The translations under genes were made by a program, and so were the position numbers. A DNA stretch of 64,000 nt from Deltaproteobacteria bacterium. GTDB taxonomy: Bacteria > UBA10199 > JACPAL01 > JACOUP01. The stretch lies in NCBI GenBank assembly GCA_016177765.1, contig JACOUP010000008.1, forward strand, positions 1,213,165-1,277,164. The letters run 5' to 3'. Shown here one piece after another: positions 29,740-38,811 of the stretch (position 1 is its first letter; each line of letters begins with the position of its first letter). The notes beneath the pieces were generated by a model. The model saw only the letters and a program-made list of their open reading frames with translations. It was not told the DNA's origin and made no database searches.

Positions 29740-30870
29740 ATGCCCGTCAAAATCGATCAAGACTATAGCCGGTTCAAGCAGATCATCCGGGGCAAGATCA
29801 GGAAGGAACTCCGCAAGTTCATCGTCAAGGGGGAGCTGATCGGCAAGCAGGGCAAAGATCTGATCAGCGTTCCCCTCCCTCAAATTGACATCCCTCACTT
29901 TACCTACGGAAGCCGCCAGGCGGGAGGCGTTGGTCAAGGAGATGGCCAGCCGGGGACGGTTATTGGTGTGGAGGAGGTGGAGGGGGGAGAGAAGAAGGCG
30001 GGGGATCAGCCGGGACAGCATATTCTTGAGGTTGATGTCAGCCTGGAGGAGCTGGCCAGTATCCTGGGGGAGGAACTGGAACTGCCGGCGATCGAACCCA
30101 AAGGTCAGGACAACCTTGTGGCTGACAAGGACCGCTACACGAGTGTCAGCCCGATCGGGCCGGACTCCTTGCGCCATTTTAAAAGGACCTATAAACAGGC
30201 GCTCAAAAGAGAGATTATTGCGGGAACCTATAACGCGAGACGCCCCTTGGTCACTCCGATCCACGAAGATCGCCGTTTCCGCAGCTGGAAGGATGTCAAG
30301 CGGCCGGAACGAAGTGCCGTCATCATGTACCTTATGGATGTCAGCGGCTCGATGGGCAACGAGCAGAAGGAGGTGGTCAGGATTGAGTCGTTCTGGATTG
30401 ATACCTGGCTCCGGTCGCACTACAAAGGGTTGCGAAGCCGCTATATCGTCCATGACGCCGTGGCACGGGAGGTGGACCAGGAGACCTTCTACCATACCCG
30501 TGAATCCGGCGGGACGATCATCTCTTCGGCCTACAAACTTTGCCTGGAATTGATTGACAAGGATTACCCCCTTTCTGAGTGGAATGTGTACGTCTACCAC
30601 TTCTCCGATGGGGACAACTGGTCCGGCAACGATACCCTGGAGTGTCTCCGGCTTCTGGAAGAGCAGATGCTCCCCCGTGTGAACGTTTTCTGTTACGGAC
30701 AGGTGGAAAGTGAATACGGCAGCGGCCAGTTTTTGAAAGACCTGTTGGAGCGCTTTACCGAACACAAACAGGTGATTACCTCGAAGATCCCCTCGCGCGA
30801 GGCGATCTATGAATCGATCAAGACCTTTTTAGGCAAACCTGGTTCAGGCAAGGGTGATTCACCCAGGTAA
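29740..30870 (+). CDS. yeaH: YeaH/YhbH family protein (DUF444)
   Basis: A 376-aa DUF444 protein with a von Willebrand A-like domain in its second half: [20 protein letters not shown] contains the DxSxS metal site, and [27 protein letters not shown] follow as in the family. It starts directly on the base after the prkA stop. It forms the conserved prkA-yeaH-spoVR operon. The last codons come from a GGGTGATTCACCC repeat (30852-30864). Confidence 0.94.
   Translation: MPVKIDQDYSRFKQIIRGKIRKELRKFIVKGELIGKQGKDLISVPLPQIDIPHFTYGSRQAGGVGQGDGQPGTVIGVEEVEGGEKKAGDQPGQHILEVDVSLEELASILGEELELPAIEPKGQDNLVADKDRYTSVSPIGPDSLRHFKRTYKQALKREIIAGTYNARRPLVTPIHEDRRFRSWKDVKRPERSAVIMYLMDVSGSMGNEQKEVVRIESFWIDTWLRSHYKGLRSRYIVHDAVAREVDQETFYHTRESGGTIISSAYKLCLELIDKDYPLSEWNVYVYHFSDGDNWSGNDTLECLRLLEEQMLPRVNVFCYGQVESEYGSGQFLKDLLERFTEHKQVITSKIPSREAIYESIKTFLGKPGSGKGDSPR
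30852..30864. repeat. GGGTGATTCACCC palindrome at the end of the DUF444 gene
   Basis: A perfect 13-bp copy that supplies the last residues (KGDSPR) and is followed at once by the stop codon. Confidence 0.8.
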
Positions 30871-30872
30871 CA

Positions 30873-32177
30873 ATGACACTGGAGAACTCCTACAGGCGGT
30901 TTCGTGACGAGATCAGGGAACATGCGGTCGCCTATGGTCTCGACTTTTTTGAGGTTGTTTTTGAGGTGGTTGATTTCAACGCGATGAACGTGATCGCCTC
31001 CTACGGCGGGTTTGCCAATCGCTACCCGCATTGGCGGTTCGGGATGCAGTACGAACAGCTTTCCAAGAGTTATTCCTACGGGCTGACCAAGATCTATGAA
31101 ATGGTGATCAACAACGACCCTTGTTACGCCTACCTCCTGGAGGCGAACAGCCCGGTGGACCAGAAGACGGTGATGGCGCACGTTTATGGGCACTCCGATT
31201 TTTTCAAAAACAATCACGCCTTTGCCAAGACCAACCGGAAAATGATCGACGAGATGGGAAACCACCGGGCCAAGGTTTTTCGCCTGATGTCCGCTCACGG
31301 GATGGAAGCGGTCGAGGACTTCTGTGACACCTGTCTCTCCCTGGACAACCTGATCGATTACCAGAATCCGGGGAGCCCGAGGGACCTCCTCCTTGTGCTT
31401 CTTGAAAAAGCCCCCCTGGAGACCTGGCAACAGGAAATCCTTTCCGTGATTCGGGAGGAAGCGTATTATTTTGCCCCGCAGGCGGCGACCAAGATCATGA
31501 ACGAGGGGTGGGCCGCCTATTGGCATTCCAAGATCATGACGGAGAAGGCACTCCATGACAATGAACTGATCGACTATGCCGACCACCACTCAGGAACACT
31601 GGCACCGAGCGCCGGGAAACTCAATCCGTACAAGATCGGAATGGAACTTTTCAAGGATGTCGAAGAGCGCTGGAACAAGGGGAAGTTTGGCAAGGAGTAT
31701 GAAGAATGCCCCTCCATGGTGGAGAAACAGAAATGGGACAGGAAACTGGGGCAGGGGCGGGAGAAGGTCTTTGAGGTCCGGAAGTTTCATACCGATGTTA
31801 CCTTCATGGATGCCTTTCTCACGGAGGAATTTTGCCGGCGGAACAAACTCTACACCTATGCCTACAACCCCAATACCGGTACCTATGAGATCACCGACCG
31901 TGATTTTCCAAAGGTGAAGGAGAAACTCCTGCAAGGCCTGACAAACATCGGCCAACCGGTTATCCAGAAGGTGGATGACAACTACGAGGGACGGGGAGAA
32001 CTCTACCTGAAACAGCAACATGAGGGGGTTGATCTCCGGATCGATTACGCCAAGGAGACCCTGAAAAATCTTTATGCCGTCTGGAAGAAACCGGTTCATC
32101 TGGAGACGATTGTCGAATCAATCCCAAAGATTCTCAGCCATGACGCCGACGGCGAGAGAGAAAGAAGATTAGACTAA
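30873..32177 (+). CDS. spoVR: SpoVR family protein
   Basis: A 434-aa SpoVR-family protein, slightly shorter than usual (about 450-510). Family motifs: [47 protein letters not shown] and [18 protein letters not shown]. Its biochemical role is unknown, but it works with PrkA and DUF444 proteins. The gene starts 2 bp after the DUF444 stop. Its last 44 bp overlap the end of the convergent carotenoid-type gene. Confidence 0.95.
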   Translation: MTLENSYRRFRDEIREHAVAYGLDFFEVVFEVVDFNAMNVIASYGGFANRYPHWRFGMQYEQLSKSYSYGLTKIYEMVINNDPCYAYLLEANSPVDQKTVMAHVYGHSDFFKNNHAFAKTNRKMIDEMGNHRAKVFRLMSAHGMEAVEDFCDTCLSLDNLIDYQNPGSPRDLLLVLLEKAPLETWQQEILSVIREEAYYFAPQAATKIMNEGWAAYWHSKIMTEKALHDNELIDYADHHSGTLAPSAGKLNPYKIGMELFKDVEERWNKGKFGKEYEECPSMVEKQKWDRKLGQGREKVFEVRKFHTDVTFMDAFLTEEFCRRNKLYTYAYNPNTGTYEITDRDFPKVKEKLLQGLTNIGQPVIQKVDDNYEGRGELYLKQQHEGVDLRIDYAKETLKNLYAVWKKPVHLETIVESIPKILSHDADGERERRLD

Positions 32178-32940
32178 AACCGATCGCCAGCCAAAACACC
32201 CCACAAAGGGCCAGGAAAAATTCTCCGATCCAGAGGGTCAGGGTCAGATTAAAGAGGACAATGGCACCGTAGAGCAGAGGGCCTGTAAATCCCCCTGTTT
32301 CCCCCTTTGTCAAAGGGGGACTAAGGGGGATTTTTTTACTAACCCACGAAAACACCGAAAAAATCACCAGCGCCACCAAAAACCAGCCGGCAAAATTAGA
32401 AAGGGGAATGCCGAAATAAAGACCGGGTGAGGCGTAGTCATAGATCTTTCCCAAGAACCATCGGTCACCGCGGTAGGCGAGCGGGTCGGCCAGGAGATCG
32501 AGTACGACCATCAGGAGGGAAGCCGAAAAAATAATCTCCCCTCCCTTGATGGGAGGGGATGAAGGGGAGGGTGATCCCAGGGCCACCCTCTCCCTCACCC
32601 TCCCCCATCGGAGGGGGAGGGGAAAATGATGGAGAAATTCCGCCATCGCCAGACTCGCGTAGGCCATAAAGACATAAGAGAGGGAATCCCAGAGGGGAAC
32701 TCCAAAGACCATCGTTTCGCCCGGCATATTTTCATAAAGATAGAAATATCGTCCATACGGGAATCCATTACGGATGGAGCTTGCCTCGGAGGCGAGGGCG
32801 ACGGTATAACCGATCAGGAGGAAAAGAAATGTCTGGCGTCCCCCCCGACTCAACCCGCTGGTCACCAGAAATCCTGCGAGAAAGAGGAAGATATAAGGGC
32901 GGTGGGTGAGGGTTATTAGTAAAGAGTCGAGGATTGCCAC
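32134..32940 (-). CDS. carotenoid biosynthesis membrane protein (CruF/DUF422-like)
   Basis: A 268-aa polytopic membrane protein with 6-7 helices. [40 protein letters not shown] and [20 protein letters not shown], then [16 protein letters not shown] match the carotenoid 1,2-hydratase-like (CruF, DUF422) family. No other carotenoid gene is in the window, so the pathway is unproven. Two repeat-derived loops (about residues 105-135 and 208-226, [17 protein letters not shown]) are inserted between helices. Its 3' end overlaps spoVR by 44 bp. Confidence 0.82.
   Translation of the reverse strand: MAILDSLLITLTHRPYIFLFLAGFLVTSGLSRGGRQTFLFLLIGYTVALASEASSIRNGFPYGRYFYLYENMPGETMVFGVPLWDSLSYVFMAYASLAMAEFLHHFPLPLRWGRVRERVALGSPSPSSPPIKGGEIIFSASLLMVVLDLLADPLAYRGDRWFLGKIYDYASPGLYFGIPLSNFAGWFLVALVIFSVFSWVSKKIPLSPPLTKGETGGFTGPLLYGAIVLFNLTLTLWIGEFFLALCGVFWLAIGFSLIFFLSRRRRHG
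32287..32333. repeat. GC-rich hairpin repeat inserted in the DUF422 gene (copy 1)
   Basis: AAATCCCCCTGTTTCCCCC, TTTGTCAAAGGGGG, ACTAAGGGGGATTT: inverted ends and inner hairpin of the same subfamily as at 27321-27372. Encodes a loop between two membrane helices. Confidence 0.85.
32534..32624. repeat. two adjacent GC-rich hairpin repeats inserted in the DUF422 gene
   Basis: CTCCCCTCCCTTGATGGGAG, GGGATGAAGGGGAGGG (32536-32571), then CCACCCTCTCCCTCACCC, TCCCCCATCGGAGGGGGAGG (32582-32622). Together they encode a ~30-residue hydrophilic loop. Confidence 0.8.
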
Positions 32941-32941
32941 G

Positions 32942-33964
32942 TCAGAGGTCGCGTTCGGTCTTGAGGATTTTTATGAAAATGTCCAGCAGGTGGGGGTCCC
33001 ACTGTCCGCTGTTTCTCTCATTTTCAAGAATCTTCAGCGCCTCCTCGAATTTCATCCCTTTCCGGTACGGCCGATCGGTTGTCATCGCGTCGAAACTGTC
33101 GACAATGGCTCCAATCCGCCCGGCAAGCGGGATTCCTTCCCCCTTGACCTTCTCGGGGTAACCGCTTCCGTCGAAATTCTCATGGTGATTGTGGATGACA
33201 CAGAGGCAGGGCTGCAGCGATTTGAGCCCCTTGCAGATCTCAAAACCCCTCTGGGGGTGGGATTGCACATGGGCCCATTCTTCGGGGGTCAGCGGCCCCG
33301 GCTTGTGGAGTATTTCTTCTTTGACGCCGATCTTGCCGATATCATGAAGAAGGGCCCCCTTGCGGATATACTCCTGATCCTTATCCGAAAGCCCGATCGC
33401 CCGGGCCAGTTTCAGGGCATAAACGGCGACCCTTTCGGAATGACCGCGGGTGTAGACGTCCTTCGCCTCCAGGGCTCGTGCGAGTGAAAAGAGGATGTTC
33501 TCGCTGGAGTCCAGATCATCATACAATTCTTTCATATGCAGGAGAGACCGGACGCGCGTGGTCAACTCCAGCTTGTTATACGGCTTGATCAGAAAATCAT
33601 CGGCGCCGATTTCAATCGCCTTGAGTTTGTCCGTCAATTCCCGGAGGGCGGTAACGATGATGATCGGGATGAACTGTGTGTTCTTGTCCCCCTTCAGGGT
33701 TTTGCAGACCTCGTAGCCGTTCATTCGGGGCATCATCAGATCGAGGAGGATCAGGTCCGGGTGCCAGTTTTTGACCTTTTCCAACGCCTCGATTCCGTCA
33801 TAGGCGCTCTCCAGATCGTAATCGAAGGCCTTGAGCTGCATCCGAAAGAGTTCCAGATTCGCCTGATTGTCATCCACGATCAGGACACGCGGTTTACGGG
33901 TCGGAGAGAGGGTTATGAGGGGAGGGGACGGGCTGTTCTTCTGGACGGGCGACACCGGTTCCAT
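32942..33964 (-). CDS. response regulator with HD-GYP phosphodiesterase domain
   Basis: A 340-aa RpfG-like protein. The receiver domain at about 25-140 has the acidic pocket DD (31-32), phospho-acceptor D75 (LILLDLMMP) and K124-type IKP. The HD-GYP domain at 155-335 has HSERVAVYALKLA, GALLHDIGKIGV and HHENFDGSGYPEKVKG, all metal-binding and catalytic residues present. It should degrade cyclic di-GMP when phosphorylated; the partner histidine kinase is not nearby. It ends 1 bp before the DUF422 gene start and may be co-transcribed with it. Confidence 0.95.
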   Translation of the reverse strand: MEPVSPVQKNSPSPPLITLSPTRKPRVLIVDDNQANLELFRMQLKAFDYDLESAYDGIEALEKVKNWHPDLILLDLMMPRMNGYEVCKTLKGDKNTQFIPIIIVTALRELTDKLKAIEIGADDFLIKPYNKLELTTRVRSLLHMKELYDDLDSSENILFSLARALEAKDVYTRGHSERVAVYALKLARAIGLSDKDQEYIRKGALLHDIGKIGVKEEILHKPGPLTPEEWAHVQSHPQRGFEICKGLKSLQPCLCVIHNHHENFDGSGYPEKVKGEGIPLAGRIGAIVDSFDAMTTDRPYRKGMKFEEALKILENERNSGQWDPHLLDIFIKILKTERDL

Positions 33965-34039
33965 AGGGGAGGGATCCTAACAAAATAACCTTTCTATGTC
34001 CACTTGACAAAAACTGAATTGGAGCGATGATACTCCCTC

Positions 34040-34318
34040 ATGTTCTGGCTCCTCAAAAAGATCCTTTTCTGGACGGCCGCCGTTTTCCTGATCCTTTGGA
34101 TTCTGAAAATCCCTTACGAGGGGAAACCGGTCAAAGAGCACCTCCTTGAATTTTACCGTGCCCCGTTGATCCAGGAGATTGTACGGTTTGGCCGGGAAAC
34201 GGTTGGCGAACAACTGGATAAATTTTTGAACAAGGAGGGGGCTGAAAAGCCGATGGAAAACCTCAATTCGGAGGATCGCAAAAAACTGGAAGGGCTTCTG
34301 AAAAAGGAGTCGCATTGA
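34040..34318 (+). CDS. unknown small membrane-anchored protein
   Basis: A 92-aa protein with one N-terminal membrane helix (about 3-25, WLLKKILFWTAAVFLILWIL) and an amphipathic charged remainder facing the periplasm or cytoplasm. No family recognised. It overlaps the next small gene by four bases. Confidence 0.6.
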   Translation: MFWLLKKILFWTAAVFLILWILKIPYEGKPVKEHLLEFYRAPLIQEIVRFGRETVGEQLDKFLNKEGAEKPMENLNSEDRKKLEGLLKKESH

Positions 34319-34560
34319 GGTTTTTGCGGTATCTGTTGGCGGGGCTTGTCGTTGTTGTCGGGCTCGTTACCCTCAGTTGGTTGCAAGGACGGTTTGACAA
34401 GGGGGATAAACAGAGGGCGCTCCAGGCGGTTCTTCTCCAGGAGCCTGAAGCAACCGATTGCCGGGCAACAATGGTTTCCCGTTTTAAGGGGACGGTTCAG
34501 GTCGATTGTCGGGATCATTCCTGGCGTGTGAATGTGGTCAAAGGGGTTATAGGAGAATAA
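34315..34560 (+). CDS. unknown small exported or anchored protein (TTG start)
   Basis: An 81-aa protein with an N-terminal hydrophobic helix (LRYLLAGLVVVVGLVTLSWL) and a short domain with two cysteines (CRATMVSRFKGTVQVDC). TTG 34315 is supported by AAAGGAG about 5 bp upstream, inside the preceding gene. It is translationally coupled to that gene and followed 1 bp later by the zinc-finger gene. Confidence 0.6.
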   Translation: MRFLRYLLAGLVVVVGLVTLSWLQGRFDKGDKQRALQAVLLQEPEATDCRATMVSRFKGTVQVDCRDHSWRVNVVKGVIGE

Positions 34561-34561
34561 A

Positions 34562-34816
34562 ATGGAAAACAATAAAGAAAAGAAATGCAAGAATGAAGGG
34601 TGCAAGAGACCCTACCGAGCCAAGGGGTATTGTACAGTTCATTACAAGAAATGGCGTCATGGGGAGCTGGCCCACCCCCGTTACAAGACCTGTGTTTCGG
34701 AAGGGTGCCGCAAACCGAGAAAATTGGGGTCTCTTTGTACGGAACATGCCGGGATCAAGACGGAAGAGGCTCCCAAAAAGGCGCCGGCTCCTGCTGCTGA
34801 AACACCCGCTACCTAA
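34562..34816 (+). CDS. small protein with two tandem CxxxxC-C-xx-H zinc-finger-like motifs
   Basis: An 84-aa protein with two copies of one pattern: CKNEGCKRPYRAKGYCTVH (about residues 9-27) and CVSEGCRKPRKLGSLCTEH (about 44-62). Each has three Cys and one His at matching places, and would bind one zinc. The tail is Ala/Pro-rich. A ribosome site (AGGAGAAT) precedes the ATG. Similar small proteins occur in deltaproteobacteria without known function. Confidence 0.75.
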   Translation: MENNKEKKCKNEGCKRPYRAKGYCTVHYKKWRHGELAHPRYKTCVSEGCRKPRKLGSLCTEHAGIKTEEAPKKAPAPAAETPAT

Positions 34817-34829
34817 AATGACCTCGTTG

Positions 34830-34876
34830 TCACCCTCCCCTTTATCCCCTCCCATCGAGGGAGGGGGAGTTTTTTT
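34830..34876 (+). terminator. terminator-like GC-rich hairpin repeat with T-run
   Basis: CCCTCCCCTTTATCCCC, TCCCATCGAGGGAGGGGGAG and then seven T (34870-34876). A strong hairpin with a T-run, so it should end the three-small-gene operon. The GGGGAG arm also lies 7 nt before the GTG start of the next gene and could act as its ribosome site. It is a member of the CCCTCC repeat family. Confidence 0.6.
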
Positions 34877-35524
34877 GTGAGAAATCCTCTTCTTTTATAT
34901 TATGAAACCGCCCTTAAGGCCTTGGGCCCCCAGCATTGGTGGCCCGGAGAGACCCCTTTTGAGGTCTGTGTCGGGGCGATCCTGACGCAAAACACCAATT
35001 GGCAAAATGTCGAAAAGGCGATCGTTAATCTGAAATCAAAAGATCTTCTTGACCCTCACCGGATTTACGCCCTCTCGCCGCGACAGCTCGCCGAACTGAT
35101 CCGCCCGGCCGGGTATTTTAATATCAAGACGAAGCGGCTCAGAAATTTTCTCAAATTCTTGATCGATGAATACGAGGGAAACCTTAACCGGATGTTTGAG
35201 GAGCGTCTGGAAACTTTGAGAGAAAAACTCCTCAATGTTTCCGGGATCGGCAAGGAGACGGCCGATTCTATCCTTCTTTATGCCGGGAATAAGCCGGTTT
35301 TTGTCGTGGACGCCTATACCAAGAGGATTCTTTTACGGCATGAGATGATTGACGAAGAAGCGGACTACGACCAGGTCCAGGAGTATTTGACCTCACACCT
35401 CCCCGAAGATCGAAAGCTCTATAACGAGTTCCATGCCTTAATCGTCATGATCGGAAAAAATTTCTGCAAGACGAAGCCGGATTGTGAGAGATGTCCCCTC
35501 AAGGAATTTTTACCTAAGGCCTGA
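34877..35524 (+). CDS. MagIII-like 3-methyladenine DNA glycosylase (HhH-GPD, COG2231)
   Basis: A 215-aa helix-hairpin-helix-GPD base-excision enzyme. It follows the MagIII pattern: FEVCVGAILTQNTNWQNVEK, IRPAGYFNIKTKRLRNFL, the HhH motif NVSGIGKETADSILLYAGN and catalytic Asp in VFVVDAYTKRIL. The C-terminus has three cysteines (CKTKPDCERC) but no fourth, unlike the 4Fe-4S loop of endonuclease III. GTG start. Its end overlaps the convergent M16 protease gene by 11 bp. Confidence 0.88.
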   Translation: MRNPLLLYYETALKALGPQHWWPGETPFEVCVGAILTQNTNWQNVEKAIVNLKSKDLLDPHRIYALSPRQLAELIRPAGYFNIKTKRLRNFLKFLIDEYEGNLNRMFEERLETLREKLLNVSGIGKETADSILLYAGNKPVFVVDAYTKRILLRHEMIDEEADYDQVQEYLTSHLPEDRKLYNEFHALIVMIGKNFCKTKPDCERCPLKEFLPKA

Positions 35525-38054
35525 CGATCGACAACACCGCCTGATCCAATTTCAGGTATTTTCTGGCGACCTCCAAAACATCCTGACGGGTGACCTCGCG
35601 GATCTTTTTGGGGTATTCGCTGAACTCCTCAAGGGGAAGGCCGTAGATCCTGTCAGTGGCGAGGAGTGCCGCTACGGAACTGTTTTTCTGGAGGTCTAGT
35701 TCGTAGTTTCCGGCAATGTAATTTTGAGACCGACCCAGCTCTTCCACGGAGACGAAATCGGTGCTGATCTTTTCCAATTCCTGTCGAATCCCGTCGATTG
35801 CCACCTCCACGTTTTTAGGATCAGTTCCCATATAAACGGAGAAGAAGCCGGGTTCAATCCCCTCCTGCGATTGCGAAGAGATGGCATAGGCCAGCCCCTT
35901 CTTGTCACGCAACTCGAGGAAAAGGCGCCCCCCTTGGCCGGCAAGAATGGAGTTCAGCACCTCCAGGGAATACCGGTCAGGGCTATTGATCCGGGTCCCC
36001 AGAAATCCAAGGACAATGTGGGCCTGTTTTTTGTCACGGCGGCTGGTTCTCTCCTGAAGATTTTTTGGGGGGGTTGGCTGGAGGGGAAGACGAAATCCAA
36101 GGTTCCCGGCCGGGAGTGATTCGAGTTTTTCCGCAAGTCTTGCCTTTAATTCTTCCGTTTGGAAATCGCCGGAAACGGCAATGACCAGGTTCCTGGCGGT
36201 CAACGTCTTCCTGTAGTGGTTTACCAACATCGGGTGAGAGAGTGAGGGGACTGTTTTGCGTGTCCCTAAACCGGGGAGGCCGTAAGGGTGTTTCGGATAA
36301 AGTTGGGCTAGGAACTCCTTGAAGGCAACCGAGGGGAGAGAATCCTCCTGGCTCTTGATTTCCGTAAGGACATTGGTCTTTTCTTTTTTAATTTCTTCTT
36401 CGGGAAAACTCGGGTGAAGGAGCAGTTCGGTAAAGAGTTGAATCCCCTCCGCCATGTGGCTCGCCAGAAACGTAGCCTTGAGCCCTAGTGTGTTGCGGCT
36501 CCCATAGGCTGAAAAACCCCCTGAAAGCGCCTCGGCCTGTTCGGAGATCTCCTGCGAGGAGCGGGTGGCTGTCCCTTTACTCCAGACAAGCGACAAGAGG
36601 TGATTAATCCCGTTATTCGTCCTATTTTCCAAACGAAGGCCGCCCAGTGAGGCGGTTCGGAGCGAGACCACCGGAACGGTCCTGTTTTCACGGAAGATCA
36701 GAGAGGCCCCATTTTTAAGTTTTTCGAGGGTGATCTGTCTTTTAGAAGAGGGGAGCCCCGTTTTTTTGTTGAAACCGTCCTGAAAGGCTGACTGCAACCG
36801 GTTTTGAGTGATTTTCTGTTTTTCAGGGAAGCAAAGGGCGGAGGTCATATTCTCCAGACGAAAGTATTTCCGGGCCGCCTCCCGGATCGCCTCCGGCGTG
36901 ACCGTCTCAATCCTTTGATAATAGAGCTCTTCAAAGTGAAAGTCGCCGGTAATCCCCTCGAAGAAGCCGATTTTTCGGGCGATCCCCTCCACCGTTTCTC
37001 TCTCGTAAATAAGGGAGCTCTTGATATTCGCCTTGGCCCGCTCCAGTTCCTGAAGGGAGACCGTCTCCTTTTTGATCTGCTCCATTTCCTGGGCGATTGC
37101 TTCCGAGGCCTTGTACAGTTTTCCGTTCGGGAAAAGGGCACCGACCAGAAAGAGACAGGGGTCTTTGGGTGTGTAGGCAGAGGCATAGATGGAAGAGACC
37201 AGTTGCTTTTTTTCCTTGACCACCTGTTCCAGTCGTGAACTTTCCCCCCCGCCCAGAATATGGGAGAGGGTATCCAGAACAGGAACCTCCTCATGGAGGA
37301 TTCCAGGGATGTGGAAGCCGATGTCGAGATAATTCCCCTCAATCTTCATCGGGGCCAGATGGCACCGGAAGATTTTCTGTTCCGGTTCTGGAGGGATGAC
37401 GACAACCGGTGGTTTTTGGGAAGAGAGGGGAGAAAAGAGTTTTTCGATTTCTCCCAGAATTTTTTGTCTTTGAAAATCGCCGACGATGACGAGCAACATA
37501 TTAGGGGCGACGTACCAGCGATGAAAAAAGTCCAGAATCTTTTCGCGGGGAAAGGAACGGACCGTCTCACGGGATCCGGCGATCGGTCGGCCGTAGGTAT
37601 GGGTGGTGAACGCCTCGCGGAAGAGGTGTTCGCCGACCAGGCGGCTCGGGTTGTCTTCCGAGCGGGAGATCTCCTCCACGACCACCTCTTTTTCGCGGGC
37701 CAGCTCAGTGGCATCAAACTGGGAGTGGAGTGCGGCATCTGCCAAAATATCCAGTCCCTTGGCATAAAAACGGCTCGCCATGTTGATGTAATAGACGGTT
37801 TCATCAAAGGAGGTGTAGGCATTGATGTCGCCGCCGGCCGCCTCGACCTCTCTCGCAATCTCTCCAACCCGCCGTTTCAGGGTCCCCTTGAAAAGCATAT
37901 GCTCCATAACGTGGCAGAGACCCGCTTCGTCATCAGTTTCACTGGCACTGCCCACTTTCACCCAGAGATTGAGGGAGATCACCGGGGCCTGATGATTTTC
38001 CTGCAGAAGAACTGTCAATCCGTTAGGCAAAATGGTCTTAAAAGGTTTTTGCAT
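35514..38054 (-). CDS. M16 family zinc metallopeptidase (two tandem M16 units)
   Basis: An 846-aa pitrilysin-family protein made of two ~420-aa halves. The first half is catalytic: HVMEH (48-52, inverted HxxEH zinc motif) in CHVMEHMLFKGT and downstream REKEVVVEEI with the third ligand. The second half (starting near GASLIFRENRTVPVVSLRTA) lacks the zinc motif and is the inactive partner domain; FLGTRINSPDRYSLEVLNSI and LRDKKGLAYAISSQSQ are family-typical. There is no signal peptide, so it may be cytoplasmic; many relatives act in the periplasm. Confidence 0.94.
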   Translation of the reverse strand: MQKPFKTILPNGLTVLLQENHQAPVISLNLWVKVGSASETDDEAGLCHVMEHMLFKGTLKRRVGEIAREVEAAGGDINAYTSFDETVYYINMASRFYAKGLDILADAALHSQFDATELAREKEVVVEEISRSEDNPSRLVGEHLFREAFTTHTYGRPIAGSRETVRSFPREKILDFFHRWYVAPNMLLVIVGDFQRQKILGEIEKLFSPLSSQKPPVVVIPPEPEQKIFRCHLAPMKIEGNYLDIGFHIPGILHEEVPVLDTLSHILGGGESSRLEQVVKEKKQLVSSIYASAYTPKDPCLFLVGALFPNGKLYKASEAIAQEMEQIKKETVSLQELERAKANIKSSLIYERETVEGIARKIGFFEGITGDFHFEELYYQRIETVTPEAIREAARKYFRLENMTSALCFPEKQKITQNRLQSAFQDGFNKKTGLPSSKRQITLEKLKNGASLIFRENRTVPVVSLRTASLGGLRLENRTNNGINHLLSLVWSKGTATRSSQEISEQAEALSGGFSAYGSRNTLGLKATFLASHMAEGIQLFTELLLHPSFPEEEIKKEKTNVLTEIKSQEDSLPSVAFKEFLAQLYPKHPYGLPGLGTRKTVPSLSHPMLVNHYRKTLTARNLVIAVSGDFQTEELKARLAEKLESLPAGNLGFRLPLQPTPPKNLQERTSRRDKKQAHIVLGFLGTRINSPDRYSLEVLNSILAGQGGRLFLELRDKKGLAYAISSQSQEGIEPGFFSVYMGTDPKNVEVAIDGIRQELEKISTDFVSVEELGRSQNYIAGNYELDLQKNSSVAALLATDRIYGLPLEEFSEYPKKIREVTRQDVLEVARKYLKLDQAVLSIVRP

Positions 38055-38118
38055 GAGGAACGCATAAGGACAGAAAACAACCTTGATTTCAAGCTGTAAA
38101 GTGGAATAACAATAGGGG

Positions 38119-38811
38119 ATGTCGCTTCAAATCCTCCTTGTCCGCCACGGACAAACTGAATGGAATAAACAACAAAGGATCATGGGGCGTCTTCCGGTAG
38201 GATTGAATGCCGAGGGGCGTCGTCAGGCAAGGCTCCTGGGGACTGCTCTTAAGGAAGTTGCGATTGACCGGATCTATACGAGTCCGCTCAAGCGGGCTTG
38301 TGAGACAGCGGCCTTCCTCAAGAATGGAAGAAGGATCCGGTTGGAAAAGGCGGAGGCCCTCAAAGAGATTGAATATGGACAGTGGGTCGGCCGAACCTTT
38401 TCCGAAATCCGCTATGATCCGGCTTATCGGATTTACCATACGCAACCCTCCAGGAGCCGCGTTCCCGGGGGGGAGAGTCTTATCGCGGTCCGGAAAAGGG
38501 CCGTTGGTTTCATCGAAAGTTTGAGGAAAAAGTGGTCCAAAGGGGGAATGCTGGTGACTGTCTCCCATGCTGATGTCATCAAACTGATCCTGACCCATTA
38601 CCTCAGTCTCGATATCGACAACTTCCAGAGGATCCGGATTGATAACGGCTCTCTTTCACTCCTTTTCTTTGAGGAGTCTCCACCCAAGGGTGGTTCACCC
38701 AAGGGCGGTTCATCCAGGGGCCCAAAAAGGGAAAGGGTCATTACCATCAATTCCCATCCTTATCTGGACAAGGCCTCCCAGCTCTGGATCCCAAGAAGAT
38801 TGTATGGGTAA
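38119..38811 (+). CDS. histidine phosphatase family protein (phosphoglycerate-mutase-like)
   Basis: A 230-aa histidine phosphatase: LLVRHGQTEWN (phosphohistidine), YTSPLKRACETAAFL, EALKEIEYGQWVG and MLVTVSHADVIKLIL contain the RHG, Arg, Glu and second His catalytic residues. The substrate cannot be told (cobalamin, sugar phosphate or other). Residues about 180-200 (SPPKGGSPKGGSSRG) come from two palindromic repeat units (38688-38715). The 3' end overlaps the ligA start by 8 bp. Confidence 0.9.
   Translation: MSLQILLVRHGQTEWNKQQRIMGRLPVGLNAEGRRQARLLGTALKEVAIDRIYTSPLKRACETAAFLKNGRRIRLEKAEALKEIEYGQWVGRTFSEIRYDPAYRIYHTQPSRSRVPGGESLIAVRKRAVGFIESLRKKWSKGGMLVTVSHADVIKLILTHYLSLDIDNFQRIRIDNGSLSLLFFEESPPKGGSPKGGSSRGPKRERVITINSHPYLDKASQLWIPRRLYG
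38688..38715. repeat. two palindromic repeat units in the histidine phosphatase gene
   Basis: GGGTGGTTCACCC (38688-38700), AA, GGGCGGTTCATCC (38703-38715): the same 15-bp period as elsewhere, in frame. Confidence 0.8.

Noticed and set aside
28948-30765. 605-codon open frame on the minus strand
   Set aside because: It lies fully antisense to prkA and yeaH, which have clear family motifs. It has no ribosome site and reads as low-complexity Leu/Val/Asp, a product of codon bias on the other strand.
34877-35524. call of the HhH-GPD gene as endonuclease III
   Set aside because: The fourth cluster cysteine is missing and the sequence pattern follows MagIII-type COG2231 enzymes.
38639-38803. upstream in-frame start for ligA
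   Set aside because: It lies inside the histidine phosphatase gene and across repeat units; the ligase domain starts right after ATG 38804.
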